A stretch of 64,000 bases of DNA from Sipunculus nudus. Its lineage: Eukaryota; Annelida; Sipuncula; Golfingiida; Sipunculidae. Within the stretch, counting starts at the first letter, position 1, and each line of letters opens with the position of its first letter. The DNA is taken from positions 47,053,797-47,117,796 of the forward strand of contig CM049321.1 of the NCBI GenBank assembly GCA_026874595.1, given 5' to 3'. The notes under the pieces were generated by a model, which had not been told where the DNA came from, searched no databases, and saw nothing but the letters and a program-made list of their open reading frames with translations. Of the stretch, positions 32,956 to 46,689 are shown one piece after another. The position numbers were made by a program, and so were the translations under genes.

Positions 32956-33293
32956 AACCGTTTAGTAGGCGTTTCATGTTCCTATAGAAGTGTACATCTT
33001 ACACGTTTTCTCTGCATGGGAACATGGCCGTGAGCTGAAGATTCTTTGATTAAACAAAGACCATTTAATTTTCAGTTTAAACGAAAATGAAAAGTATAAA
33101 AGCAATCAGTAGTCAAGAGAACTAAATCTCATCATAAGCTTTATTTAGTATCGTTTACAATTATGTGCACTGTACTCATGAGTTAAAAGGGTCAAACTGC
33201 TGAACATAAATATATTTAGTAAAAAATACTCTTCCTGCTATAAACATATTGTTTATATTTATTTTAGATAGCATTATATATATTAATAATATA

Positions 33294-34199
33294 CAGTCCA
33301 ACCTGTATAAATGACCACCTATGAAATGCGGGCACCTGGCTATTACGACCACTAGATATCAGTCCCTTTCGAAATTCCGTTATATTATCTACAGATAAAA
33401 CCTGTGAAATACGACCACCTGGATATTACGGATTACGGACAGTTTTTCCTGACCAAAGTGACATATTACGTATTGATTGACCTGCCTAATGCGGGCATTC
33501 TTTGTGCTATACTCACTGACCAGCGCCGACCATGCGTGAAGTTGTGGTCATTTGCACCGCTTTCTGTTTGTTTTACCGGTGGGCGTGTGTACGGAGCACA
33601 GACTGGTGATCATTGGGACCCTGGGCCTAGAGCCCCAGGCGGGCAACGTGACTGGCTCACACGACCTATTAATTCACAGGAACGGAGGTCTCCTTAAAGC
33701 TAATCTTTCATCTGTGCCCCTGTGAACTGTCTTTGATCGATTCAGTGCATTATATGAAAGGCTTTAATACAAAGCGTGGATAAAAATATGATGATCCCAA
33801 CAAGCAAGTGATGTTAGTAACCAGTGACGTCAGCATACAATTTTGAGTTGTTCATTTGAGCACATTCATCGTGTCAGAAGAACCTCTATAAATATGAGTA
33901 CGTAGAATATCTTCTCATCAACTGTGTGCAGATTCATTTTATTTATCAACACATCAAATTACCCATATAATAACATGTACATTTGTGTGCAATTCCAAAA
34001 TGCATGTAACGCCAAGATCGCTCCCTTCCGCAAATATGTTTTTTGTAGTCATAAAGATTTTCTAATATGTATATTTCCGTCATACATGTCATCTATGTTT
34101 GTGCAAGTCCTTAATATTCAGAACCTGTCAATTACGACCACCTGTCAAGTACGACCACTTGTGCCCAGTTCCTTGGGTGGTCGCATTAGATAGGTTCGA

Positions 34200-34202
<3 letters not shown>
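33294..34202. mobile_element. pogo/Tigger-like (Tc1/mariner) non-autonomous element
   Basis: Inverted ends (CAGTCCAACCTGTATAAATG at 33294; CAGTCGAACCTATCTAATGC read from 34202 inward) are each flanked by TA. Both sides carry subterminal repeats of TACGACCACCTG (near 33345, 33410, 34133 and 34150). The CAGT...GACCACC end and TA duplication fit pogo/Tigger-type elements. At 909 bp with no transposase frame it is a deleted derivative. (TA)n expansion follows the right end. Confidence 0.75.

Positions 34203-34254
<52 letters not shown>
34203..34254 (+). repeat. (TA)n microsatellite
   Basis: About 25 TA units between two MITEs, probably grown from the TA target site. Confidence 0.95.
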
Positions 34255-34256
<2 letters not shown>

Positions 34257-34469
34257 TTACAGTCAATGTGTAAAATCAGTCAGTTTAAAAATTGCCCGAT
34301 TCACTCAGGCACTTTATAAAATGACTGAAATTATCAGGCATTTTACAAATTGACTGAAAAATCATTCATGAAAAAAATTTAAATGGGCCTGAATGAATCA
34401 GGGAATTTGTAAATTGACTGAAATTTTCGGGCAATTTACAAATTGACTGATTTTACACATTGACTGTAA
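34257..34469. mobile_element. 213-bp MITE with ~44-bp inverted ends
   Basis: TTACAGTCAATGTGTAAAAT at 34257 is mirrored by the sequence ending at 34469. The arms stay complementary for about 44 bp with few mismatches (to AATTGCCCGA / TCGGGCAATT). Inside are further TTTACAAATTGACTGAAA repeats in both orientations, so the whole element can fold back. No target-site duplication can be told apart from the (TA)n flank. Confidence 0.8.
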
Positions 34470-34807
34470 AATGTATACTGACATTGGTGCATAAGCTCAC
34501 ATACACATTGTTTTGAGTTCTGTCACTAAATTGATATCTTCTTGTTAGCCTTGGCTCTGCTCTTTTAAAATATCATCCAGGTAAATCTTTGTCTTCTTTT
34601 CTGTAAGCAATCATAAAGGCATTAAAATTTTTCTCAAGTGTAACTAATAAAAAAATCTTCTTCTGTAGCTCCTTGGTTATGGACTGATTTAATTATATTC
34701 AAGATATAATCATTTTGTTTTCTACAGATAACGAGCAATTTATTTCAAAAGTTCAATGTCCCTTTGGATTGTGACCAAACTGTCAAGATTTACTTCTCAG
34801 GAAGATT
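34470..34807. other. Spacer between MITE and satellite
   Basis: AT-rich. The minus strand has a Lys-rich open piece (NAFMIAYRKEDKDLPG near 34600) that could be more of the antisense LINE, but no diagnostic motif is present. Confidence 0.35.
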
Positions 34808-37574
34808 GGTTGATTGTCCTGCAGGACTGGGTGATGCTTTCTACAGGAGTGGGTGATGGTCTCATGGCATCAGAAGGGGTGGGTGATGTTCCTGCAGGAC
34901 TGGGTGATGCTTCCTACAGGAGTGGGGGATGGTCACGTGACATCAGGAGGACTGTGTGATGGTCCTGCGGGACTGGCCGACGAGTCCTACAGGAGTGGCT
35001 GATGGTCTCATGACATCTGGAGGAGTGTGTGATGGTCCTGCGGGACTGGGTGATGAGTTCTTCAGGAGTGGGTGATGGTCTCATGACATCTGGAGGAGTG
35101 TGTGATGGTCCTGCGGGACTGGCCGACGAGTCCTACAGGAGTGGCTGATGGTCTCATGACAGCAGGAGGAGTGTATGATGGTCACGCGGGACTGATTGAT
35201 GAGTCCTACAGGAGTGGGTGATGGTCTCATGACATCAGGAGGAATGTGTGTTGTTCCTGTGGGACTGGGTGATGAGTCCTACAGGAGTGGGTGATGGTCT
35301 CATGACATTAGGAGGAATGTGTGGTGGTCCTGCGGAACTGGGTGATGAGTCCTACAGGAGTGGGTGATGGTCTCATGGCAGCAGGAGGAGTGTATGATGG
35401 TCACGCGGGACTGGTTGATGAGTCCTGAAGGAGTGGGTGATGGTCTCATGACATCAGGAGGAATGTGTGTTGTTCCTGCGGGACTGGGTGATGAGTCCTA
35501 CAGGAGTGGGTGATGGACTCATGATATCAGGAGGAGTGTGTGATGGTCCTGTAGGACTGGGTGATGAGTCCTACAGGAGTGGGTGATGGACTCATGACAT
35601 CAGGAGGATTGTGTGATGGTCCTGCGGGACTGGGTGATGAGTTTTCCAGGAGTTGGTGATGGTCTCATGACATCAGGAGGAGTGTGTGATGGTCCTGCGG
35701 GACTATGTGATGAGTCCTACGCGAGTGGTTTATGCTCTCCTGACAGCAGGAGGAATGTGTGATGGTCCTGCGGGACTGGGTGACGAGTCCTACAGGAGTG
35801 GGTGATGGTCTCATGATATCAGAAGGAGTGTGTGATGGTCCTGTGGGACTGGGTGATGAGTCCTACAGGAGTGGGTGATGGACTCATGACATCAGGAGGA
35901 TTGTGTGATGGTCCTGCGGGTCTGGGTGATGGGTTTTCCACGAGTTGGTGATAGTCTCATGACATCAGGAGGAGTGTGTGATGGTCCTGCGGGACTATGT
36001 GATGAGTCCTACGCGAGTGGTTTATGCTCTCCTGACAGCAGGAGGAATGTGTGATGGTCCTGCGGGACTGGGTGACGAGTCCTACAGGAGTGGGTGATGG
36101 TCTCATGATATCAGGAGGAGTGTTTGATGGTCCTGCGGTACTATGTGATGAGTCCTACATGAGTAGGTGATGGTCTCATGACATCAGGAGGAGTGTGTGA
36201 TGGTCCTGCGGGACTTGGTGATGAGTCCTACAGGAGTAGATGATGGTCTCATGACATCAGGAGGAGTGTTTGATGGTCCTGCGGTACTATGTGATGAGTC
36301 CTACAGGAGTAGGTGATGGTCTCATGACCTCAGGAGGAGTGTATGATGGTCACGCGGGACTGGTTGATGAGTCCTAAAGGAGTTGGTGATGGTCTCATGA
36401 CATCAGGAGGAATGTGTGTTGTTCCTGCGGGACTGGGTGATGAGTCCTACAGGAGTGGGTGATGGACTCATGATATCAGGAGGAGTGTGTGATGGTCCTG
36501 TGGGACTGGGTGATGAGTTTTTTTAGGAGTTGGTGATGGTCTCATGACATCAGGAGGAGTGTGTGATGGTCCTGCGGGACTATGTGATGAGTCCTACGCG
36601 AGTGCTTTATGCTCTCCTGACAGCAGGAGGAATGTGTGATGGTCCTGCGGGACTGGGTGATGAGACCTACAAGAATGGGGGATGGTCTCATGACATCAGG
36701 AGGAGTGTGTGATGGTCCTGCGGTACTATGTGTTGAGTCCTACAGGAGTGGGTGATGGTCGCATGATATCAGGAAGAGTGTGTGATGGTCCTGTGGGACT
36801 GGGTGATGAGTCCTACAGGAGTGGGTGATGGTCTCATGACATCAGGAGGAGTGTGTGATGGTCCTGGGGGACTGGGTGATGAGTCCTACAGGAGTGGGTG
36901 ATGGACTCATGATATCAGGAGGAATGTGTGTTGTTCCTGCGGGACTGGGTGATGAGTCCTACAGGAGTGGGTGATGGTCTCATGACATTAGGAGGAATGT
37001 GTGGTGGTCCTGCGGGACTGGGTGATGAGTCCTACAGGAGTGGGTGATGGTCTCATGGCAGCAGGAGGAGTGTGTGATGGTCCTGCGGGACTGGGTGATG
37101 AGTTCTTCAGGAGTGGCTGATGGTCTCATGACATCAGGAGGAGTGTATGATGGTCACGCGGGACTGGTTGATGAGTCCTACAGGAGTGGGTGATGGTCTC
37201 ATGACATCAGGAGGAATGTGTGTTGTTCCTGCGGGACTGGGTGATGAGTCCTACAGGACTGGGTGATGGACTCATGATATCAGGAGGAGTGTGTGATGGT
37301 CCTGTGGGACTGGGTGATGAGTCCTACAGGAGTGGGTGATGGACTCATGACATCAGGAGGATTGTGTGATGGTCCTGCGGGACTGGGTGATGAGTTTTCC
37401 AGGAGTTGGTGATGGTCTCATGACATCAGGAGGAGTGTGTGATGGTCCTGCGGGACTATGTGATGAGTCCTACGCGAGTGGTTTATGCTCTCCTGACAGC
37501 AGGAGGAATGTGTGATGGTCCTGCGGGACTGGGTGACGAGTCCTACAGGAGTGGGTGATGGTCTCATGACATCA

Positions 37575-40500
37575 GGAGGAATGTGTGTTGTTCCTGCGGG
37601 ACTGGGTGATGAGTCCTACAGGAGTGGGCGATGGACTCATGATATCAGAAGGAGTGTGTGATGGTCCTGTGGGACTGGGTGATGAGTCCTACAGGAGTGG
37701 GTGATGGACTTATGACATCAGGAGGATTGTGTGATGGTCCTGCGGGTCTGGGTGATGGGTTTTCCACGAGTTGGTGATAGTCTCATGACATCAGGAGGAG
37801 TGTGTGATGGTCCTGCGCGACTATGTGATGAGTCCTACGCGAGTGGTTTATGCTCTCCTGACAGCAGGAGGAATGTGTGATGGTCCTGCGGGACTGGGTG
37901 ACGAGTCCTACAGGAGTGGGTAATGGTCTCATGATATCAGGAGGAATGTGTGTTGTTCCTGCGGGACTGGGTGATGAGTCTTACAGGACTGGGTGATGGA
38001 CTCATGATATCAGGAGGAGTGTTTGATGGTCCTGCGGTACTATGTGATGAGTCCTACAGGAGTAGGTGATGGTCTCATGACAGCAGGAGGAATGTGTGTT
38101 GTTCCTGCGGGACTGGGTGATGAGTCCTACTGGAGTGGGTGATGGTCTCATGACATTAGGACGAATGTGTGGTGGTCCTGCGGGACTGGGTGATGAGTCC
38201 TAAAGGAGTGGGTGATGGCCTCATGACATCAGGAGGAATGTGTGTTGTTCTTTCGGGACTGGGTGATGAGTCCTACTGGAGTGGGTGATGGTCTCATGAC
38301 ATTAGGAGGAATGTGTGGTGGTCCTGCGGAACTGGGTGATGAGTCCTACAGGAGTGGGTGATGGTCTCATTGCAGCAGGAGGAGTGTGTGATGGTCCTGC
38401 GGGACTGGGTGATGAGTTCTTCAGGAGTGGCTGATGGTCTCATGACATCAGGAGGAGTGTATGATGGTCACGCGGGACTGGTTGATGAGTCCTACAGGAG
38501 TGGGTGATGGTCTCATGACATCAGGAGGAATGTGTGTTGTTCCTGCGGGACTGGGTGATGAGTCCTACAGGACTGGGTGATGGACTCATGATATCAGGAG
38601 GTGTGTGTGATGGTCCTGTGGGACTGGGTGATGAGTCCTACAGGAGTGGGTGATGGACTCATGACATCAGGAGGATTGTGTGATGGTCCTGCGGGACTGG
38701 GTGATGAGTATTCCAGGAGTTGGTGATGGTCTCATGACATCAGGAGGAGTGTGTGATGGTCCTGCGGGACTATGTGATGAGTCCTACGCGAGTGGTTTAT
38801 GCTCTCCTGACAGCAGGAGGAATGTGTGATGGTCCTGCGGGACTGGGTGACGAGTCCTACAGGAGTGGGTGATGGTCTCATGACATCAGGAGGTATGTGT
38901 GTTGTTCCTGCGGGACTGGGTGATGAGTCCTACAGGAGTGGGCGATGGACTCATGATATCAGAAGGAGTGTGTGATGGTCCTGTGGGACTGGGTGATGAG
39001 TCCTACAGGAGTGGGTGATGGACTTATGACATCAGGAGGATTGTGTGATGGTCCTGCGGGTCTGGGTGATGGGTTTTCCACGAGTTGGTGATAGTCTCAT
39101 GACATCAGGAGGAGTGTGTGATGGTCCTGCGCGACTATGTGATGAGTCCTACGCGAGTGGTTTATGCTCTCCTGACAGCAGGAGGAATGTGTGATGGTCC
39201 TGCGGGACTGGGTGACGAGTCCTACAGGAGTGGGTAATGGTCTCATGATATCAGGAGGAATGTGTGTTGTTCCTGCGGGACTGGGTGATGAGTCCTACAG
39301 GACTGGGTGATGGACTCATGATATCAGGAGGAGTGTTTGATGGTCCTGCGGTACTATGTGATGAGTCCTACAGGAGTAGGTGATGGTCTCATGACAGCAG
39401 GAGGAATGTGTGTTGTTCCTGCGGGACTGGGTGATGAGTCCTACTGGAGTGGGTGATGGTCTCATGACATTAGGACGAATGTGTGGTGGTCCTGCGGGAC
39501 TGGGTGATGAGTCCTAAAGGAGTGGGTGATGGTCTCATGACATCAGGAGGAATGTGTGTTGTTCCTGCGGGACTGGGTGATGAGTCCTACTGGAGTGGGT
39601 GATGGTCTCATGACATTAGGACGAATGTGTGGTGGTCCTGTGGGACTGGGTGATGAGTCCTAAAGGAGTGGGTGATGGTCTCATGACATCAGGAGGAATG
39701 TGTGTTGTTCCTGCGGGACTGGGTGATGAGTCCTACTGAGGGGTTATGGTCTCATGACATTCGGACGAATGTGTGTTGTTCCTGCGGGACTGGTTGATGA
39801 GTCCTACAGGAGTGGGTGATGGACTCATGATATCAGGAGGAGTGTGTGATGGTCCTGCGGGACTATGTGATGAGTCCTACGCGAGTGGTTTATGCTCTCC
39901 TGACAGCAGGAGGAATGTGTGATGGTCCTACGGGACTGGGTGACGAGTCCTACAGAAGTGGGTGATGGTCTCATGACATCAGGAGGAAAGTGTGTTGTTC
40001 CTGCGGGACTGGGTGATGAGTCCTAAAGGAGTGAGCGATGGACTCATGATATCAGAAGGAGTGTGTGATGGTCCTGTGGGACTGGGTGGTGAGTCCTACA
40101 GGAGTGGTTGATGGACTCATGACATCAGGAGGATTGTGTGATGGTCCTGCGGGTCTGGGTGATGGGTTTTCCACGAGTTGGTGATAGTCTCATGACATCA
40201 GGAGGAGTGTGTGATGGTCCTGCGCGACTATGTGATGAGTCCTACGCGAGTGGTTTATGCTCTCCTGACAGCAGGAGGAATGTGTGATGGTCCTGCGGGA
40301 CTGGGTGTCGAGTCCTACAGGAGTGGGTAATGGTCTCATGACATCAGGAGGAGTGTTTGATGGTCCTGCGGTACTATGTGATGAGTCCTACAGGAGTGGC
40401 TGATGGTCTCATGACATCAGGAGGAGTGTGTGATGGTCCTGCGGTACTATGTGATGAGTCCTACAGGAGTAGGTGATGGTCTCATGACATCAGGAGGAGT

Positions 40501-40857
40501 GTGTGATGGTCCTGCGGGACTGGGTGATGAGTCCTACAGGAGTGGGTAATGGTCTCATGAGATCAGGAGGAGTGTTTGATGGTCCTGCGGTACTATGTGA
40601 TGAGTCCTACAGGAGTAGGTGATGGTCTCATGACAGCAGGAGGAGTGTATGATGGTCACGCGGGACTGGTTGATGAGTCCTAAAGGAGTGGGTGATGGTC
40701 TCATGACATTAGGACGAATGTGTGGTGGTCCTGCGGGACTGGGTGATGAGTCCTACAGGAGTGGGTGATGGTCTCATAATATCAGGAGGAGTGTGTGATG
40801 GTCCTGCGGTACTATGTGATGAGTCCTACAGGAGTGGGTGATGGTCTCATGAGAGCA
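37575..40857 (+). repeat. 3,283-bp satellite block, copy 1
   Basis: Every landmark here recurs exactly 3,283 bp downstream: the TTGTGTGATGGTCCTGCGGG variant at 37727 and 41010, a TATGTGATGAGTCC at 38041 and 41324, TTGTGTG at 39041 and 42324, and at 40134 and 43417. 3,283 is 45 monomers minus 2 bp. Differences between the copies are few (for example GGAGTGGTTG/GGAGTGGGTG), implying a recent tandem duplication. Confidence 0.85.
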
Positions 40858-43800
40858 GGAGGAGTGTGTGTTGTTCCTGCGGGACTGGGTGATGAGTCCT
40901 ACAGGAGTGGGCGATGGACTCATGATATCAGAAGGAGTGTGTGATGGTCCTGTGGGACTGGGTGATGAGTCCTACAGGAGTGGGTGATGGACTTATGACA
41001 TCAGGAGGATTATGTGATGGTCCTGCGGGTCTGGGTGATGGGTTTTCCACGAGTTGGTGATAGTCTCATGACATCAGGAGGAGTGTGTGATGGTCCTGCG
41101 CGACTATGTGATGAGTCCTACGCGAGTGGTTTATGCTCTCCTGACAGCAGGAGGAATGTGTGATGGTCCTGCGGGACTGGGTGACGAGTCCTACAGGAGT
41201 GGGTAATGGTCTCATGATATCAGGAGGAATGTGTGTTGTTCCTGCGGGACTGGGTGATGAGTCCTACAGGACTGGGTGATGGACTCATGATATCAGGAGG
41301 AGTGTTTGATGGTCCTGCGGTACTATGTGATGAGTCCTACAGGAGTAGGTGATGGTCTCATGACAGCAGGAGGAATGTGTGTTGTTCCTGCGGGACTGGG
41401 TGATGAGTCCTACTGGAGTGGGTGATGGTCTCATGACATTAGGACGAATGTGTGGTGGTCCTGCGGGACTGGGTGATGAGTCCTAAAGGAGTGGGTGATG
41501 GTCTCATGACATCAGGAGGAATGTGTGTTGTTCTTTCGGGACTGGGTGATGAGTCCTACTGGAGTGGGTGATGGTCTCATGACATTAGGAGGAATGTGTG
41601 GTGGTCCTGCGGGACTGGGTGATGAGTCCTACAGGAGTGGGTGATGGTCTCATGGCAGCAGGAGGAGTGTGTGATGGTCCTGCGGGACTGGGTGATGAGT
41701 TCTTCAGGAGTGGCTGATGGTCTCATGACATCAGGAGGAGTGTATGATGGTCACGCGGGACTGGTTGATGAGTCCTACAGGAGTGGGTGATGGTCTCATG
41801 ACATCAGGAGGAATGTGTGTTGTTCCTGCGGGACTGGGTGATGAGTCCTACAGGACTGGGTGATGGACTCATGATATCAGGAGGAGTGTGTGATGGTCCT
41901 GTGGGACTGGGTGATGAGTCCTACAGGAGTGGGTGATGGACTCATGACATCAGGAGGATTGTGTGATGGTCCTGCGGGACTGGGTGATGAGTATTCCAGG
42001 AGTTGGTGATGGTCTCATGACATCAGGAGGAGTGTGTGATGGTCCTGCGGGACTATGTGATGAGTCCTACGCGAGTGGTTTATGCTCTCCTGACAGCAGG
42101 AGGAATGTGTGATGGTCCTGCGGGACTGGGTGACGAGTCCTACAGGAGTGGGTGATGGTCTCATGACATCAGGAGGTATGTGTGTTGTTCCTGCGGGACT
42201 GGGTGATGAGTCCTACAGGAGTGGGCGATGGACTCATGATATCAGAAGGAGTGTGTGATGGTCCTGTGGGACTGGGTGATGAGTCCTACAGGAGTGGGTG
42301 ATGGACTTATGACATCAAGAGGATTGTGTGATGGTCCTGCGGGTCTGGGTGATGGGTTTTCCACGAGTTGGTGATAGTCTCATGACATCAGGAGGAGTGT
42401 GTGATGGTCCTGCGCGACTATGTGATGAGTCCTACGCGAGTGGTTTATGCTCTCCTGACAGCAGGAGGAATGTGTGATGGTCCTGCGGGACTGGGTGACG
42501 AGTCCTACAGGAGTGGGTAATGGTCTCATGATATCAGGAGGAATGTGTGTTGTTCCTGCGGGACTGGGTGATGAGTCCTACAGGACTGGGTGATGGACTC
42601 ATGATATCAGGAGGAGTGTTTGATGGTCCTGCGGTACTATGTGATGAGTCCTACAGGAGTAGGTGATGGTCTCATGACAGCAGGAGGAATGTGTGTTGTT
42701 CCTGCGGGACTGGGTGATGAGTCCTACTGGAGTGGGTGATGGTCTCATGACATTAGGACGAATGTGTGGTGGTCCTGCGGGACTGGGTGATGAGTCCTAA
42801 AGGAGTGGGTGATGGTCTCATGACATCAGGAGGAATGTGTGTTGTTCCTGCGGGACTGGGTGATGAGTCCTACTGGAGTGGGTGATGGTCTCATGACATT
42901 AGGACGAATGTGTGGTGGTCCTGTGGGACTGGGTGATGAGTCCTAAAGGAGTGGGTGATGGTCTCATGACATCAGGAGGAATGTGTGTTGTTCCTGCGGG
43001 ACTGGGTGATGAGTCCTACTGAGGGGTTATGGTCTCATGACATTCGGACGAATGTGTGTTGTTCCTGCGGGACTGGTTGATGAGTCCTACAGGAGTGGGT
43101 GATGGACTCATGATATCAGGAGGAGTGTGTGATGGTCCTGCGGGACTATGTGATGAGTCCTACGCGAGTGGTTTATGCTCTCCTGACAGCAGGAGGAATG
43201 TGTGATGGTCCTACGGGACTGGGTGACGAGTCCTACAGAAGTGGGTGATGGTCTCATGACATCAGGAGGAAAGTGTGTTGTTCCTGCGGGACTGGGTGAT
43301 GAGTCCAAAAGGAGTGGGCGATGGACTCATGATATCAGAAGGAGTGTGTGATGGTCCTGTGGGACTGGGTGGTGAGTCCTACAGGAGTGGGTGATGGACT
43401 CATGACATCAGGAGGATTGTGTGATGGTCCTGCGGGTCTGGGTGATGGGTTTTCCACGAGTTGGTGATAGTCTCATGACATCAGGAGGAGTGTGTGATGG
43501 TCCTGCGCGACTATGTGATGAGTCCTACGCGAGTGGTTTATGCTCTCCTGACAGCAGGAGGAATGTGTGATGGTCCTGCGGGACTGGGTGTCGAGTCCTA
43601 CAGGAGTGGGTAATGGTCTCATGACATCAGGAGGAGTGTTTGATGGTCCTGCGGTACTATGTGATGAGTCCTACAGGAGTGGCTGATGGTCTCATGACAT
43701 CAGGAGGAGTGTGTGATGGTCCTGCGGTACTATGTGATGAGTCCTACAGGAGTAGGTGATGGTCTCATGACATCAGGAGGAGTGTGTGATGGTCCTGCGG

Positions 43801-44140
43801 GACTGGGTGATGAGTCCTACAGGAGTGGGTAATGGTCTCATGAGATCAGGAGGAGTGTTTGATGGTCCTGCGGTACTATGTGATGAGTCCTACAGGAGTA
43901 GGTGATGGTCTCATGACAGCAGGAGGAGTGTATGATGGTCACGCGGGACTGGTTGATGAGTCCTAAAGGAGTGGGTGATGGTCTCATGACATTAGGACGA
44001 ATGTGTGGTGGTCCTGCGGGACTGGGTGATGAGTCCTACAGGAGTGGGTGATGGTCTCATAATATCAGGAGGAGTGTGTGATGGTCCTGCGGTACTATGT
44101 GATGAGTCCTACAGGAGTGGGTGATGGTCTCATGAGAGCA
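40858..44140 (+). repeat. 3,283-bp satellite block, copy 2
   Basis: Tandem partner of 37575-40857. The match ends near 44145, where GTGTATGATGGTCACGCGGG replaces the GTGTGTTGTTCC seen at the corresponding site. Confidence 0.85.
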
Positions 44141-46689
44141 GGAGGAGTGTATGATGGTCACGCGGGACTGGTTGATGAGTCCTAAAGGAGTGGGTGATGG
44201 TCTCATGACATCAGGAGGAATGTGTGTTGTTCCTGCGGGACTGGGTGATGAGTCCTACAGGAGTGGGTGATGGTCTCATGACATTAGGACGAATTTGTGG
44301 TGGTCCTGCGGGACTGGGTGATGAGTCCTACAGGAGTGGGTGATGGTCTCATAATATCAGGAGGAGTGTGTGATGGTCCTGCGGTACTATGTGATGAGTC
44401 CTACAGGAGTGGGTGATGGTCTCATGACAGCAGGAGGAGTGTATGATGGTCACGCGGGACTGGTTGATGAGTCCTAAAGGAGTGGGTGATGGTCTCATGA
44501 CATCAGGAGGAATGTGTGTTGTTCCTGCGGGACTGGGTGATGAGTCCTACAGGAGTGGGTGATGGTCTCATGACATTAGGACGAATGTGTGGTGGTCCTG
44601 CGGGACTGGGTGATGAGTCCTACAGGAGTGGGTGATGGTCTCATGGCAGCAGGAGGGGTGTATGATGGTCACGCGGGACTGGTTGATGAGTCCTACAGGA
44701 GTGGGTGATGGTCTCATGACATCAGGAGGAATGTGTGTTGTTCCTGCGGGACTGGTTGATGAGTCCTACAGGAGTGGGTGATGGACTCATGATATCAGGA
44801 GGAATGTGTGTTGTTCCTGCGGGACTGGGTGATGAGTCCTACAGGACTGGGTGATGGACTCATGATATCAGGAGGAGTGTTTGATGGTCCTGCGGTACTA
44901 TGTGATGAGTCCTACAGGAGTAGGTGATGGTCTCATGACATCAGGAGGAGTGTGTGATGGTCCTGCGGGACTGGGTGATGAGTCCTACTGGAGTGGGTGA
45001 TGGTCTCATGACATTAGGAGGAATGTGTGGTGGTCCTGCGGGACTGGGTGATGAGTCCTAAAGGAGTGGGTGATGGTCTCATGACATCAGGAGGAATGTG
45101 TGTTGTTCCTGCGGGACTGGGTGATGAGTCCTACTGGAGTGGGTGATGGTCTCATGACATCAGGAGGAGTGTGTGATGGTCCTGCGGGACTGGGTGATGA
45201 GTCCTACTGGAGTGGGTGATGGTCTCATGACATTAGGACGAATGTGTGGTGGTCCTGCGGTACTATGTGATGAGTCCTAAAGGAGTGGGTGATGGTCTCA
45301 TGACATCAGGAGGAATGTGTGTTGTTCCTGCGGGACTGGGTGATGAGTCCTACTGGAGTGGGTGATGGTCTCATGACATTAGGACGAATGTGTGGTGGTC
45401 CTGCGGGACTGGGTGATGAGTCCTAAAGGAGTGGGTGATGGTCTCATGACATCAGGAGGAATGTGTGTTGTTCCTGCGGGACTGGGTGATGAGTCCTACT
45501 GGAGTGGGTGATGGTCTCATGACATTAGGACGAATGTGTGGTGGTCCTGCGGGACTGGGTGATGAGTCCTAAAGGAGTGGGTGATGGTCTCATGACATCA
45601 GGAGGAATGTGTGTTGTTCCTGCGGGACTGGGTGATGAGTCCTACTGAGGGGTTATGGTCTCATGACATTAGGACGAATGTGTGTTGTTTCTGCGGGACT
45701 GGTTGATGAGTCCTACAGGAGTGGGTGATGGACTCATGATATCAGGAGGAGTGTGTGATGGTCCTGCGGGACTATGTGATGAGTCCTACGCGAGTGGTTT
45801 ATGCTCTCCTGACAGCAGGAGGAATGTGTGATGGTCCTGCGGGACTGGGTGACGAGTCCTACAGGAGTGGGTGATGGTCTCATGACATCAGGAGGAATGT
45901 GTGTTGTTCCTGCGGGACTGGGTGATGAGTCCTACAGGAGTGGGCGATGGACTCATGACAGCAGGAGGAGTGTATGATGGTCACGCGGGACTGGTTGATG
46001 AGTCCTGAAGGAGTGGGTGATGGTCTCATGACATCAGGAGGAATGTGTGTTGTTCCTGCGGAACTGGGTGATGAGTCCTACAGGAGTGGGTGATGGTCTC
46101 ATGACATTAGGAGGAATGTGTGGTGGTCCTGCGGGACTGGGTGATGAGTCCTACAGGAGTGGGTGATGGTCTCATGGCAGCAGGAGGAGTGTGTGATGGT
46201 CCTGCGGGACTGGGTGATGAGTTCTTCAGGAGTGGCTGATGGTCTCATGACATCAGGAGGAGTGTATGATGGTCACGCGGGACTGGTTGATTAGTCCTAC
46301 AGGAGTGGGTGATGGTCTCATGACATCAGGAGGAATGTGTGTTGTTCCTGCGGGACTGGGTGATGAGTCCTACAGGACTGGGTGATGGACTCATGATATC
46401 AGGAGGAGTGTGTGATGGTCCTGTGGGACTGGGTGATGAGTCCTACAGGAGTGGGTGATGGACTCATGACATCAGGAGGATTGTGTGATGGTCCTGCGGG
46501 ACTGGGTGATGAGTTTTCCAGGAGTTGGTGATGGTCTCATGACATCAGGATTAGTGTGATGGTCCTGCGGGACTATGTGATGAGTCCTACGCGAGTGGTT
46601 TATGCTCTCCTGACAGCAGGAGGAATGTGTGATGGTCCTGCGGGACTGGGTGACGAGTCCTACAGGAGTGGGTGATGGTCTCATGACAT

